Positions 25,033-35,177 of a stretch of 64,000 nt of DNA are shown piece by piece. The notes under the pieces are model-generated. The model did no database searches and was not told the DNA's origin. It saw nothing but the letters and a program-made list of their open reading frames with translations. The position numbers and the translations under genes were made by a program. Every line of letters begins with the position of its first letter. Position 1 is the first letter of the stretch. Origin of the DNA: Acidovorax sp. Root219 (GTDB taxonomy: Bacteria > Pseudomonadota > Gammaproteobacteria > Burkholderiales > Burkholderiaceae_C); the NCBI RefSeq assembly GCF_001428665.1, contig NZ_LMIJ01000024.1:1-64000 (forward strand). Direction: 5' to 3'.

Positions 25033-25869
25033 TCAAGGCCGCAGCAGGTCGTAGGCCGCGCGCACGCGCTGCATGTCGCGGCCGAGCTTGCGGTTCTGCG
25101 GCAGGTGCTGCATCCAGCCCATGCGCCCGATGCTGGTGGCCAGCATGGCCTGCAGCTCCGGGCTGCCTGACGCGATCCAGGCGGTCCACATCGCGCGGGC
25201 GTCGTCGAGCGCGCCCACCAGGCGCAGGTAGATGGCCGTGGAGTGCGCGTAGCACAGCGCATCGCGCGCGTGGCATACCGGCAGCGGCAGCACGGCAGCC
25301 GGGTCGTCCTCGAAATCGATGTAGCCCACCACGCGATCGGGGCAGCGCACCAGGTTGCGCGCGAACGCCTGGCTCAGGCAGGTGCCGCTGGCGTGCACCT
25401 GCGCAATGGCCACCAGGCCCTGCTGCCACAGCGCCAGCACGGCGGCGGGCCCGGCGGACACGGCATGGTCGATTTCATTGCCCAACGAGGGCGTTTGCTG
25501 CGCGGGCCGCCCCAGGTGGCGCATCAAGAAGCCATCCTCCTGCGCCGCCAGCACGGTGGGCACGCGCAGGCCGCGCGCCTGCAGGTCGCGCAGGCGCCGT
25601 ACCTCGGTGGCGATGGCTTCGCGCCCGCCCCGGTTGGGCACCGGGCGCAGCACTTCCAGCCGCAGCACCGCAGCCATTGCCGCCATGGCACGGTAGCGGC
25701 CTGGGCCGTGGGGTGCACCGGCCTTCTTGAGCCATACCTGCTCCTCGCCGAGCCGGTAGCTGGCCACGTTGAACTGCTGCTGCACGAGCTGCTGGCGCAG
25801 ATAGGCCGCGTAATCGACGGTGTTGCTGCCGGGGTTGCTGTCAGGGACCTTGCCTGCCTCCATCGTCAT
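25033..25869 (-). CDS. kinase-fold protein coupled to the FMN glutamate synthase
   Basis: 278 residues from the ATG at 25869. The layout suggests the eukaryotic-type or LPS-kinase fold: basic EVRRLRDLQARGLRVPTVLA near 88-107 as the N-lobe, GFLMRHLG near 113-120 as the hinge, a helical C-lobe with VHASGTCLSQ where the catalytic loop would sit, and IDFEDDPA near 187-194 resembling the metal-binding DFG-type motif. The catalytic Asp of the usual HxD loop is not obvious. The start overlaps the stop of the glutamate synthase-like gene by four bases (ATGA), so the two proteins are probably made together. Substrate unknown. Confidence 0.6.
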   Translation of the reverse strand: MTMEAGKVPDSNPGSNTVDYAAYLRQQLVQQQFNVASYRLGEEQVWLKKAGAPHGPGRYRAMAAMAAVLRLEVLRPVPNRGGREAIATEVRRLRDLQARGLRVPTVLAAQEDGFLMRHLGRPAQQTPSLGNEIDHAVSAGPAAVLALWQQGLVAIAQVHASGTCLSQAFARNLVRCPDRVVGYIDFEDDPAAVLPLPVCHARDALCYAHSTAIYLRLVGALDDARAMWTAWIASGSPELQAMLATSIGRMGWMQHLPQNRKLGRDMQRVRAAYDLLRP

Positions 25870-27614
25870 ACGGCGGCGTTGGCGGGCAGATCGCTGACGG
25901 CGGCCACGGCCGCGTGGGCCACTTCCACATGGTGGGGCACCGACGGTTCCAGCGCCGGTTCGCTGGCGGCAAAGCTGTGCGCGCTGGACAGCGGCCAGTA
26001 CAGGCGGAACACGTTGTGCTGCGCCTCCAGCGGGCCCAGCAAGGCGCCGGGCTGCATGCGCGTGATCAGGTTGGACAGAAGACGTACCTCGGTATCGCTG
26101 ATGCGGCGCACGATGTGGTGGGCTGTGATGTCCTTGGGGTGCTGCAGGCCGGCGGCCTGCACCAGCTCCTGCAGCGCATGCAGGGTACTGTGGTGGAACT
26201 GCGCCACGCGCGAGGCCTTGTCGGGCACCACCAGGGCCTGCTGGCGCTGCGCGTCCTGCGTGGTCACGCCGGTGGGGCAATGGCCGGTGTGGCAGCTTTG
26301 CGCCTGGATGCAGCCCAGCGCCATCATGAAGCCGCGCCCGGCGTTGCACCAGTCGGCACCCAGCGCCATCATGCGCGCGATGTCGAAGGCGGTGATCACC
26401 TTGCCAGCGCAGCCGATGCGCACGCGCTCGCGCAGGTTCACGCCCACCAGCGTGTTGTGCACCAGCAGCAGGCCCTCCTGCAGCGGCGCGCCCACATGGT
26501 CGCTGAACTCCACGGGGGCTGCGCCCGTGCCGCCCTCGGCCCCGTCCACCACGATGAAGTCGGGCGTGATGCCCGTGACCAGCATGGCCTTGACGATGGC
26601 AAACCACTCCCAGGGATGGCCCAGGCAGAATTTGAAACCCGTGGGCTTGCCGCCCGAGAGCTCGCGCAGGCGGGCAATGAACTGCATCATCTCCACCGGG
26701 CTCGCGAACGCGCTGTGGCGCGAGGGCGAGATGCAGTCCTTGCCCACGGGCACGCCGCGTGCGGCCGCGATCTCGATGGTGACCTTGGCCGCGGGCAGCA
26801 CCCCACCGTGCCCGGGCTTGGCGCCCTGGCTCAGCTTGAGCTCGATCATCTTCACCTGCGGGTCCTGCGCATTCGTGGCAAAGCGCTCGGGGCTGAAGCT
26901 GCCATCGTCGTTGCGGCAGCCGAAGTAGCCCGAACCGATTTCCCAGATCAGGTCGCCTCCGTGCACGCGGTGGTGCTGCGAGATGGAGCCTTCGCCCGTG
27001 TCGTGGGCAAAGCCACCCAACTGCGCGCCCTTGTTCAGCGCCAGCACCGCGTTGGCCGACAGCGCGCCAAAGCTCATGGCCGAGATGTTGAACACGCTGG
27101 CGTGGTAGGGCTGGGTGCACGGCGACACGGAGGGCGAGGGCGCATCGGGGCTGCCGCCGATCCATACGCGAAAGTCGCTCGACGTGAGGTGCGAAGGCGC
27201 CATGGAGTGGTTCACCCACTCGTAGCCGCGTGCGCCCACGTCCAGGTGCGTGCCGAAGGGCCGGTTGTCGGGCTCGCCCTTGGCGCGCTGGTAGACCAGG
27301 GAGCGCTGGGCGCGCGAGAAGGGGGCGGCCTCGCTGTCGCTCTCGATGAAGTACTGGCGCACCTCGGGGCGCACGTATTCGAGCATGAATCGGATGTGCC
27401 CGATGACCGGGTAGTTGCGCAGGATGGCATGGCGCGTCTGGCGCAGGTCGTACACGCCCACGGCCACCAGCGCCCCCAGCGCTCCCACGGCCAGCACCAG
27501 CGCCAGGCCCGGGCCGAAGGCCACGAGGGCGCAGAGCGCCGCCAGCAGGCCCAGCACGCACAGTGCAAAGGCCGTGTAGCGCACCGGGTACAGGGAGTTG
27601 AGTTGGTGGATCAT
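25866..27614 (-). CDS. membrane-anchored FMN-binding glutamate synthase family protein
   Basis: 582 residues. Two TM helices (about 13-55) anchor it; the rest is the GltS FMN/Fe-S barrel with the landmarks MSFGALS near 184, GEGSISQHH near 215, [13 protein letters not shown] near 266, and GGTGAAP near 364; cysteines [15 protein letters not shown] near 438-452 resemble the iron-sulfur cluster ligands of glutamate synthase. No amidotransferase domain is present and no gltD partner is nearby, so a true glutamate synthase role is doubtful. It is coupled to the kinase-fold gene downstream. Confidence 0.88.
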   Translation of the reverse strand: MIHQLNSLYPVRYTAFALCVLGLLAALCALVAFGPGLALVLAVGALGALVAVGVYDLRQTRHAILRNYPVIGHIRFMLEYVRPEVRQYFIESDSEAAPFSRAQRSLVYQRAKGEPDNRPFGTHLDVGARGYEWVNHSMAPSHLTSSDFRVWIGGSPDAPSPSVSPCTQPYHASVFNISAMSFGALSANAVLALNKGAQLGGFAHDTGEGSISQHHRVHGGDLIWEIGSGYFGCRNDDGSFSPERFATNAQDPQVKMIELKLSQGAKPGHGGVLPAAKVTIEIAAARGVPVGKDCISPSRHSAFASPVEMMQFIARLRELSGGKPTGFKFCLGHPWEWFAIVKAMLVTGITPDFIVVDGAEGGTGAAPVEFSDHVGAPLQEGLLLVHNTLVGVNLRERVRIGCAGKVITAFDIARMMALGADWCNAGRGFMMALGCIQAQSCHTGHCPTGVTTQDAQRQQALVVPDKASRVAQFHHSTLHALQELVQAAGLQHPKDITAHHIVRRISDTEVRLLSNLITRMQPGALLGPLEAQHNVFRLYWPLSSAHSFAASEPALEPSVPHHVEVAHAAVAAVSDLPANAAV

Positions 27615-27783
27615 CGGGTGTCCTGGTTCTTTTGCGGGCGAAGCGGGAGGGCTACACTGGCCGCCTTTGCGCGGGTGGCGTTGCCGCCCACCGCACTGTG
27701 CCCGGGTGTTGCGCTCGGGCGCAGGCCTTGCGCATCATAAAAGTAAAACTTTGCTTCCAGCAGCCGCACCACGGAGCCCCGCC

Positions 27784-28635
<852 letters not shown>

Positions 28636-28658
28636 GCGGCGGTTGAGCCCTTGTCCTG

Positions 28659-28706
28659 CGGCGCACGCGGTTGCGGTGCGCCGTTTCCACGGGCGCGGCG
28701 CCCGTG
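28659..28706 (+). terminator. tandem hairpins after the SEC-C gene, weak terminator
   Basis: CGGCGCAC and GTGCGCCG (28659-28666, 28676-28683) form an 8-bp stem with a 9-base loop, followed by TTTCC; a second 8-bp stem CACGGGCG/CGCCCGTG (28688-28706) follows at once. The T tract is short, so termination is likely but not sure. Confidence 0.4.
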
Positions 28707-28773
28707 GGTGTGTTTCCTGCTTCCTCTATCCTGTCCCCGTTGACCGAGCGCGCCTGCGGCGTGCGCCTGTCCC

Positions 28774-30270
28774 ATGAACGCCTCCACCCTGTCCCGCCTG
28801 CGCGCCGAATGGGCGCCGGTCAGCATTCCGCGCGAACTGCTGGCCGGTGCCGTTGCCACCTTTGCACTGATCCCCGAGGTCATCGCCTTTTCCTTTGTCG
28901 CGGGGGTGAACCCGTCGGTGGGGCTCTTTGCCTCGTTCGTCATCAGCCTGGTGATCGCCTTCGTGGGCGGGCGCCCGGCCATGGTCTCGGCGGCGGCTGG
29001 CTCCGTTGCCCTGGTGGCGGCGCCGCTGGTGCAGTCGCATGGGCTGCAGTACCTTTTGGCTGCAGGCATTCTGGCAGGCCTGGTGCAACTGGCCTTCGGG
29101 CTGCTGCGCCTGGGGGTGCTGGTGCGATTCGTTTCCAGCTCGGTGCGCACCGGCTTCGTGAACGCCCTGGCCATCCTGATCTTCTCGGCCCAACTGCCGC
29201 ACCTTGCCGGCGCGGGTACGGCCACCTGGGCCATGCTGGGCCTGGGGCTGGCCATCATCTACGGACTGCCTGCGCTGGGCCAGCGCCTGGGCTGGCGCGC
29301 GCTCACGGCCATCCCTTCGCCGCTGATCTGCGTGGTGGCACTCACGCTCGTGGCCTCTGGCATGGGCCTGCCGCTGCCCACCGTGGCCGACCTGGGCCAG
29401 TTGCCCGATTCCCTGCCCCTGTTCGGCCTGCCCGAGGTGCCGCTGGCGTTCGACACGCTGCGCATCATTGCGCTGCCCGCGCTGGCCATCGCCATGGTGG
29501 GCCTGCTGGAATCGGTGCTGACCGCTGCCGTGGTAGACGAGATGACGGATACGCCGAGCTCCAAGAACCGCGAATGCGCCGGCCTGGGCGTGGCCAACGT
29601 GGCAGCCAGCCTGTTCGGCGGCATTGCCGGCTGCGGCATGATCGGCCAAGCGGTGGGCAACGTGAAATACGGCGGGCGCGGGCGACTGTCCACGCTGTTC
29701 GCCGGCGTGTTCCTGCTGATCCTCATGGTGGTGCTCAAGCCGTGGGTGTCGCAGGTGCCGGTGATCGCCCTGGTGGCCATCATGGTCATGGTGTCGGCTT
29801 CCACCTTCGACTGGAAGTCGCTCGGCACCTTGGTGCGCCACCCGCGCATGTCCAGCGCCGTGGTGCTGGCCACAGTGGCCATGACCCTCTCCACGCACAA
29901 CCTGGCAGCCGGCGTGGCGGTGGGGGTGCTGCTCAGCGGCGTGTTCTTTGCCTTCAAGGTGGCGCGCATGCTGCAGGTGCGCGCAACGGATGATGAAGCC
30001 AGCGGCCTGCGCACCTGGCAGGTCACGGGCCAGGTGTTCTTTGCCTCGGCCGATGCCTTCATCGACGCCTTCGACATCCTGGGCGCCGAAGGCCGGCCCG
30101 TGTGCATCGACGTCTCGGGCGCGCATTTCTGGGACGTCACCGCCGTGGCTGCGCTCGACAAGGTGGTGCAGCGCCTGCAGCACCATGGCTGCACGGTGCA
30201 GGTGCTGGGGCTCAACCAGGCCAGCGCGGTGCTGATCGACCGGATGGGTTCGGCGCCGCGCAGCGGCTGA
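28774..30270 (+). CDS. SulP-family anion transporter with STAS domain
   Basis: 498 residues, about 11-12 TM helices (to about 400) then a STAS domain (about 405-490, VFFASADAFIDAFDIL onward). The SulP fold moves sulfate, bicarbonate or C4-dicarboxylates. The SulP signature region reads PEVIAFSFVAGVNP near 30-43. No carbonic anhydrase is fused or adjacent, which gives no hint of bicarbonate use, so the substrate stays open. It is a single gene between convergent neighbours. Confidence 0.9.
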   Translation: MNASTLSRLRAEWAPVSIPRELLAGAVATFALIPEVIAFSFVAGVNPSVGLFASFVISLVIAFVGGRPAMVSAAAGSVALVAAPLVQSHGLQYLLAAGILAGLVQLAFGLLRLGVLVRFVSSSVRTGFVNALAILIFSAQLPHLAGAGTATWAMLGLGLAIIYGLPALGQRLGWRALTAIPSPLICVVALTLVASGMGLPLPTVADLGQLPDSLPLFGLPEVPLAFDTLRIIALPALAIAMVGLLESVLTAAVVDEMTDTPSSKNRECAGLGVANVAASLFGGIAGCGMIGQAVGNVKYGGRGRLSTLFAGVFLLILMVVLKPWVSQVPVIALVAIMVMVSASTFDWKSLGTLVRHPRMSSAVVLATVAMTLSTHNLAAGVAVGVLLSGVFFAFKVARMLQVRATDDEASGLRTWQVTGQVFFASADAFIDAFDILGAEGRPVCIDVSGAHFWDVTAVAALDKVVQRLQHHGCTVQVLGLNQASAVLIDRMGSAPRSG

Positions 30271-30300
30271 GGTCGGGCTGCTGCCGCAGCCTGCGCTGGC

Positions 30301-30792
30301 TTACTTCTTTTCCTGCGCGAGGAATTTGGCCAGGTTGCCCGCCGCCGTGCTGCGCACCTTGCGCTTGAGCGAGGGCGACCAGCCCAGCAGCAGCCCGGGA
30401 GTGCCCAGGGCCTGGCGCGACCAGCGCCAGAAATTGAAACGGTCGCGGTGCGTGGCGATCAGCCCTTCGGGCGTGAAGGTGAACGTGCCGTCGATGATGT
30501 TGTGCACCTTGCGCCCCGTGGCGCTGAAAAGGTAGTGTGCCTCCCAGTGGGCGCGTCCGCCCTTGTCATCGGCCTCGATGCCGCTCGATTCGAGCTTCCA
30601 GTGCTCGGCGCCGTTCTTGCGCGTGGCGGTGGCAAGCATGCGCCACATGCCGCCGATCTGCTCGCGGCCCTTGAGCGAGAAGGCCTCGTCGTCGAAGCTG
30701 GCGTCGGGCGCGTAGCAGGCCTGCATGGTGGCATGGTCGAGCTGGCCGAAGGCGGTGTAAAAGCGCTGCAGGGTCTGGGCGTTGGGGTGCAT
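30301..30792 (-). CDS. NTF2-like (SnoaL) family protein
   Basis: 163 residues from the Met at 30792. HPNAQTLQRFYTAFGQLD at the N-terminus and ACYAPDASFDDEAF near 25-38 are typical of the cone-shaped NTF2-like/SnoaL fold, which serves isomerases, cyclases and many unknown enzymes. The C-terminal 30 residues are basic and unusual. It has no signal peptide. The neighbour downstream (SulP) is convergent, 30 bases away, and pncC lies 101 bases upstream on the same strand. No function assigned. Confidence 0.78.
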   Translation of the reverse strand: MHPNAQTLQRFYTAFGQLDHATMQACYAPDASFDDEAFSLKGREQIGGMWRMLATATRKNGAEHWKLESSGIEADDKGGRAHWEAHYLFSATGRKVHNIIDGTFTFTPEGLIATHRDRFNFWRWSRQALGTPGLLLGWSPSLKRKVRSTAAGNLAKFLAQEKK

Positions 30793-30893
30793 GGAGGCTC
30801 CGGTAGGGGCAATGCGGGCTCTGGAGCCCGGGCGGAGGATGCTACACCGGCGCTGTGCAGGCCCGCTGGCGCCTGGGCGACGCGCTTGCCGCG

Positions 30894-31382
30894 TCAACCC
30901 AGGTAGTGGTGCAGCCGCTGCAGCGCGTGCGCCACGGTGGCATGGCGCACCGCGGCGCGATCGCCTGGGAATTGCTGCAGTTCGGTGTGCACGGCGCCAC
31001 CCACGGCCCAGCCGAACCACACCGTGCCGACGGGCTTGGCCGGGCTGCCGCCCGTGGGCCCGGCCACGCCGGTGACGGCCACTGCCACCTGCGCGCGCGA
31101 ATGCGCCACCGCGCCTGCGGCCATGGCGCGGGCCACTGGCTCGCTCACGGCGCCGTGGGCGTCGATCAGTGCGGGCGGCACGCCCAGCAGCTCGGCCTTG
31201 GCCTCGTTGGAGTAGCTCACGAAGCCGCGTTCGAACCACTGGCTCGACCCGGAGAGGTCGGTGCAGGCCGCAGCGATCATGCCGCCTGTGCAGCTCTCGG
31301 CCGTGGCCAGCATCTGCCCGCGCGCGAGCAGTTGGGCCGCGATGTCGGCCAGCAGCCGGGCCTGGTTTGCCGGGTCGCTCAT
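30894..31382 (-). CDS. pncC: nicotinamide-nucleotide amidohydrolase PncC (CinA C-terminal family)
   Basis: 162 residues, the single-domain form. It deamidates NMN to nicotinic acid mononucleotide in NAD recycling. Motifs of the CinA C-terminal domain are present: ATAESCTGGMIAA near 26-38 with the active Ser/Cys region, GFVSYSNEAKAELLGVP near 53, and AVTGVAGPTGGS near 98-109. The start overlaps the stop of pgpA by four bases (ATGA), so the two are coupled, a pairing common in beta- and gammaproteobacteria. Confidence 0.92.
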   Translation of the reverse strand: MSDPANQARLLADIAAQLLARGQMLATAESCTGGMIAAACTDLSGSSQWFERGFVSYSNEAKAELLGVPPALIDAHGAVSEPVARAMAAGAVAHSRAQVAVAVTGVAGPTGGSPAKPVGTVWFGWAVGGAVHTELQQFPGDRAAVRHATVAHALQRLHHYLG

Positions 31383-31909
31383 GCCCAGAACCTCCACAGC
31401 GCAATCACCAGCAGCGTGCAGAAGGCGGCAACGAAGTCGTCCCACAGGATGCCCCAGCCACCGCGCCAGCCAAAGCCCTTGAACAGGCTGTCGGCCCAGG
31501 CCACGGGGCCGGGCTTGGCGGCATCGAAGAAGCGGAACAGCGCAAACGCAGCGAGTTGCCCCCACCAGCCCATGGGCATGGCCAGCCACAGCACCAGCCA
31601 GAAGGCCACCACTTCGTCCCAGACGATGTTGCCGGGATCAGCGATGCCCAGGTTGCGCGCGGCTACCGTGCACGCCCACCAGCCGACCACGGTACTGGCG
31701 GCGATCAGCAGGCCCATGGCAAGGGGGCTCAGCCACTGCTGCAGCGCCAGGAAGGCGAGCCAGGCCCAGAGCGTGCCCACGGTGCCGGGGGCGATGCGCG
31801 AGAGCCCTGCGCCAAAGCCCAGCGCAATGCAGTGGGCCGGGTGCGAGAGCATGAAGGCCGCCGTGGCGCGGCGCGTCGCAGACGGAGTGTTGGGGGATGT
31901 CGGATCCAT
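31379..31909 (-). CDS. pgpA: phosphatidylglycerophosphatase A
   Basis: 176 residues from the ATG at 31909. A GTG at 31924, which overlaps the stop of the DUF4139 gene, is a good alternative start and would give 181. It dephosphorylates phosphatidylglycerol phosphate at the inner membrane. Motifs: GAGLSRIAPGTVGTLWA near 34-50 and NIVWDEVVAFW near 93-103, both diagnostic of PgpA, and four TM helices. It is coupled upstream to DUF4139 and downstream to pncC. Confidence 0.93.
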   Translation of the reverse strand: MDPTSPNTPSATRRATAAFMLSHPAHCIALGFGAGLSRIAPGTVGTLWAWLAFLALQQWLSPLAMGLLIAASTVVGWWACTVAARNLGIADPGNIVWDEVVAFWLVLWLAMPMGWWGQLAAFALFRFFDAAKPGPVAWADSLFKGFGWRGGWGILWDDFVAAFCTLLVIALWRFWA

Positions 31910-31920
31910 GGTGGGGGCTG

Positions 31921-33570
31921 TCACTGGCGCTCCTGCAGCTGGAGTTCCTTGGCGTAGCGGATCGTGTGCTCGGCGCTGAACTGCGCCGTGGCGCCCGCCG
32001 CCAAGGGCTGCTGCCATGCCACGGTGCCCGGTGTGCGGTTGAAGGCCATCTCGGCGGGCTGCGGCTGGTAGCGCGACTCGACCTCGATCTTCTCGTTGCG
32101 CGAGACGGGGGCCGCATGCAGCACCTGCAGCGTGATGCCGCTCCGGTGGCGGTTTTCCACGCTGTAGGCGCGGCGGGTGCGGCGCTCGGTGCGCGAGCCC
32201 GTGAAGCCCGCGGCGCTGGTCAGGTCCTGCGGCGCCTCGGCGCGCACGGTGACCAGGTCATCCTTGCCGAACGACAGGCTGGTGCTGCCCGCAGGTGCGG
32301 TGCTGGGCGCGCCGAAGTCCAGCCGCCCGGTGCCCACGAAGGCGCCGTCGCGGTACAGCCCCACGGCGCCTGCAGGCCACACGCCGGGCGGCGTGGCGAC
32401 TTCGGCCACCAGGTAAGCGACATCCTCCACCGCCGGCGCGGTGCGCGTGAGCAGCGTGGCCGCTGCGCTGTGGTTGCCCAGCGCCAGGGTCACGCGCTGG
32501 CCGCTGGAGGGCACGGTGATGCGCTGGGGCACGGCGAACTCGGTGGCAAAGCCCCTGTCGGTGGTGCTCACGTCGAAGCTGGGCATGGCCTCTTCGGCCA
32601 TGGACCGCTCCCGAGCCACAGGGGCGGGAGGCGCGGCAGGGGCCATGGCCATCGCCGGAGCCGCCATGGTCATGGGCTGCGGTGGCGGCGCCACATCCAG
32701 CGTCCACGGGCGCGGCAGGCGGCCCTGGGTGGCGCGTCCCGGCTGGCCGGTGGAGAGCACGAGCTGCACATTGCTCCAGTCCTCGCCGCTGTTCTGTGCG
32801 ACCAGGGCCTGGCGTTCCAGCAGCACGGTGGCCTTGGCCGGGTCCAGCGTGGCGCGGTAGGTGGGCTGCCAGCCGGGGCCGCGCACCTGGTAGGACAGGC
32901 GCAGCTCGCCCTCGCGCTCGGCCGCGAGGTTGATGCTGACCGACACCACGCGCGCGCGCTGGCTGGCCACACGGTTGCGCTCGGCCACCAGGGGCTTCAA
33001 GGCCAGTTCCAGCGCCTCTTGCTTGCGCTGCAGCTGGTGCGTGCGGGCCAGTGCGTCCTGGCCCGACTTGCGCAGCACGTCGGCCATGGCCGTAATCTGC
33101 GCTGGCGTGGGGCTCTGTAGACGGCCGCCGGGCGTCTCGTCGCCAGTGCCTCGGCCGCCAGCCACACCCTTGAGGTAGCTGTCCACCAGGCCCAGCGCGC
33201 CGGATTCGGCCTTCACGCCAGCGATCTGGTCTTCCAGGTCGCGTATGCGGCCGTCCAGCGGGCTGGCGCATGCCGGGGCCACGTCGCGGTCTTCGGTGAG
33301 CACGTTGAATTCGCCCACGCGCACGCTGGCATCGGCACTGATCTGCAGGCTCTGCGCATCCAGGGAGGCCGGCAGGCAGCTGAAGGTGAAGCTGCGCGCA
33401 CCCATCGCGACCTTGGCCACGCGCTCGACGGTGGCGGTGCCTGAATAGACGGTGACGCGGGCAATGCGCGAGTTGGCGCTGCTGTCCTGCGCGAGCGAGG
33501 TGCCCGCTGCGCACAGCAACAGGCTGGCGCAGACGGCGAGCCGGGTGGCGAAACCGATGGTAGGGGTCAA
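31921..33570 (-). CDS. DUF4139 (MuiA-like) exported protein
   Basis: 549 residues from a TTG at 33570, chosen because GGAGG sits 5 bases ahead and the signal peptide (about 1-27, ending SLAQ) starts there; the frame is open further upstream without a good start. After it come DUF4140 (about 35-130), a coiled coil (about 150-220), and DUF4139 (about 225-548), with Pro/Ala/Met linker sequence near 330-350. Relatives include mucoidy inhibitor MuiA. It leads a coupled run with pgpA and pncC. Function unknown. Confidence 0.82.
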   Translation of the reverse strand: MTPTIGFATRLAVCASLLLCAAGTSLAQDSSANSRIARVTVYSGTATVERVAKVAMGARSFTFSCLPASLDAQSLQISADASVRVGEFNVLTEDRDVAPACASPLDGRIRDLEDQIAGVKAESGALGLVDSYLKGVAGGRGTGDETPGGRLQSPTPAQITAMADVLRKSGQDALARTHQLQRKQEALELALKPLVAERNRVASQRARVVSVSINLAAEREGELRLSYQVRGPGWQPTYRATLDPAKATVLLERQALVAQNSGEDWSNVQLVLSTGQPGRATQGRLPRPWTLDVAPPPQPMTMAAPAMAMAPAAPPAPVARERSMAEEAMPSFDVSTTDRGFATEFAVPQRITVPSSGQRVTLALGNHSAAATLLTRTAPAVEDVAYLVAEVATPPGVWPAGAVGLYRDGAFVGTGRLDFGAPSTAPAGSTSLSFGKDDLVTVRAEAPQDLTSAAGFTGSRTERRTRRAYSVENRHRSGITLQVLHAAPVSRNEKIEVESRYQPQPAEMAFNRTPGTVAWQQPLAAGATAQFSAEHTIRYAKELQLQERQ

Positions 33571-33764
33571 GGATGCCTCCTGGTGTGGTTCGGGGCGCGC
33601 CGAAGGCGGCAGCGCAGGAATCGTTTCAGCGTTTGTAGCGCAAATGCAGGCCGTCGTGCGGCGGCGCATGGGCGATCGGCGGCGCCAACCTGGGTGGATT
33701 CATGGGATTGTCACGCAACCTTCATACCCTCGAAAAGTCTTCCATTCTCACCCCCCAACAAACC
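33571..33764. promoter_or_regulatory. divergent region DUF4139 / phytase-like gene
   Basis: 194 bases. The main element is a PHO-box candidate at 33708-33725. GCGTTTG and CAAATGC (33629-33635, 33641-33647) form an imperfect inverted repeat of unknown meaning. Confidence 0.4.
33708..33725 (+). promoter_or_regulatory. PHO-box candidate upstream of the phytase-like gene
   Basis: TTGTCAC-GCAA-CCTTCAT is an 18-base 7-4-7 direct repeat matching CTGTCAT-N4-CTGTCAT at 5 of 7 positions in each half. It lies about 40 bases before the ATG at 33765, where a PhoB site would be expected. PhoB activates genes when phosphate is scarce. Confidence 0.5.
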
Positions 33765-35171
33765 ATGAAGCATTTCGTTCCCCGCGCCCTGTCCCTCCTT
33801 GCCCTGGGAGTAGGTGTGATCGCCTGCGGCGGCTCCGACGACGGGTTCCAGTACCCCGGCGCCAACGGGACCAGCCTGCCCTACGAGGTGATGGGCCGGG
33901 TGGACAATGCCGAAAAGACCGAGCTGCGCAACGGCAGCTACGGCTCGTCCATGGCGCCGCACCCCACCCAGGAAGGGTACTTCTATGCCCTGAGCGACCG
34001 CGGCCCGAACGCCGCTACCGAGGCCACCCGCTCGCCGCCTAGCATCATCTTCGTCAAGCCGGACTACACCCCGCGCATCGGCCTGTTCAAGCTCACGTCT
34101 GAAGGCAAGGCCGAACTGGTGAGCACCATCCTGCTCAAGGACCCCAAGGGCCGCCCGATCACCGGCCTGCCCAACCGCCAATTCGGCGGCACCGGCGAGA
34201 CGCCCTACAACCTGGACGGCAGCGTCGTGTCGCTGGACCCGGACGGCGATGGCATCAAGGGCTTCGATGAAAGCGGGCTCGATTCCGAAGGCCTGGTGGC
34301 GATGAAGGATGGCACGTTCTGGATCAGCGACGAGTACGGCCCGCACATCGTGCACTTCGACGCCACGGGCAAGGAGATCGAGCGCATCAACCCCTTTGCG
34401 GCCGACCCGCGCAACAAGGCCGGGCGCACCCTGCCGGCCGAGCTGTCCACGCGCTGGCCCAACCGGGGCATGGAAGGCCTGACCATCACGCCCGACGGCA
34501 AGACGCTGGTGGGCATGATGCAATCGAACCTCTACAACCCCACCAGCGCCGTTGGCAGCATCAACCTGGTTCGCCTCGTCACGGTGAACATCGAAACCGG
34601 TGCCACGGCGCAGTACCTGTACCGCCAGGATGCGGCGGGCCTGGCCAACTCCGAGATCGTGGCCCTCTCCGCCACCAGCTTCCTGGCGGTCGAGCGCGAT
34701 ACCAAGTTCTACGGCATCGACACCGGGGTGGTCCGCAAGAACATCTACAAGATCGACATCGGCCAGGCGACCAATGTGGACCGCTCCAGCACCGCCCTGC
34801 GCAGCGCCAACGCATCGCTCACGGTGAATGCCGCCAACGGCCTGCTGGTGGACGGCAAGACCCTGGAGCTGGTGGTCAAGGACGGCGGCACCGCCGACAA
34901 CTACGCCGCCGGCTGGGCGCAACTGGCGGCGCTGGGCATCAAGCCCATCACCAAGGTGCTGGCGTATGACGCCATTGCCTCGCAGAAGTACCCGCACGAC
35001 AAGCTCGAAGGCATGTGGGTCATCGACGCGAACCGGCTGGCCATCATCAACGATGCCGACTTCGTGATCGCCCCGGACAACCTGGGCGGCATCAAGCAGA
35101 AGTACCTGTACGACGGCAAGCCCGACAGCAATATGCTGTATGTGGTGAAGCCGATATCTCCGCTGTTCTGA
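33765..35171 (+). CDS. phytase-like esterase lipoprotein
   Basis: 468 residues. Signal peptide with a lipobox ending in Cys at about 21 (VIACGG), so it should be anchored to an envelope membrane. The rest is the 'esterase-like activity of phytase' beta-propeller, with SDRGPNAATEATRSPP near 85-100, ESGLDSEGLVAM near 171 and EGLTITPDGKTLVGMMQS near 238-255, the conserved blade sequences of the family. Members release phosphate from phytate or other esters. A PHO-box candidate upstream fits phosphate control. It is convergent with the beta-helix gene, 6 bases apart. Confidence 0.88.
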   Translation: MKHFVPRALSLLALGVGVIACGGSDDGFQYPGANGTSLPYEVMGRVDNAEKTELRNGSYGSSMAPHPTQEGYFYALSDRGPNAATEATRSPPSIIFVKPDYTPRIGLFKLTSEGKAELVSTILLKDPKGRPITGLPNRQFGGTGETPYNLDGSVVSLDPDGDGIKGFDESGLDSEGLVAMKDGTFWISDEYGPHIVHFDATGKEIERINPFAADPRNKAGRTLPAELSTRWPNRGMEGLTITPDGKTLVGMMQSNLYNPTSAVGSINLVRLVTVNIETGATAQYLYRQDAAGLANSEIVALSATSFLAVERDTKFYGIDTGVVRKNIYKIDIGQATNVDRSSTALRSANASLTVNAANGLLVDGKTLELVVKDGGTADNYAAGWAQLAALGIKPITKVLAYDAIASQKYPHDKLEGMWVIDANRLAIINDADFVIAPDNLGGIKQKYLYDGKPDSNMLYVVKPISPLF

Positions 35172-35177
35172 TCCTGC

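Noticed and set aside
25866-27614. True GltB subunit of glutamate synthase
   Set aside because: No N-terminal amidotransferase and no gltD; TM anchor present, so only the family name is kept.
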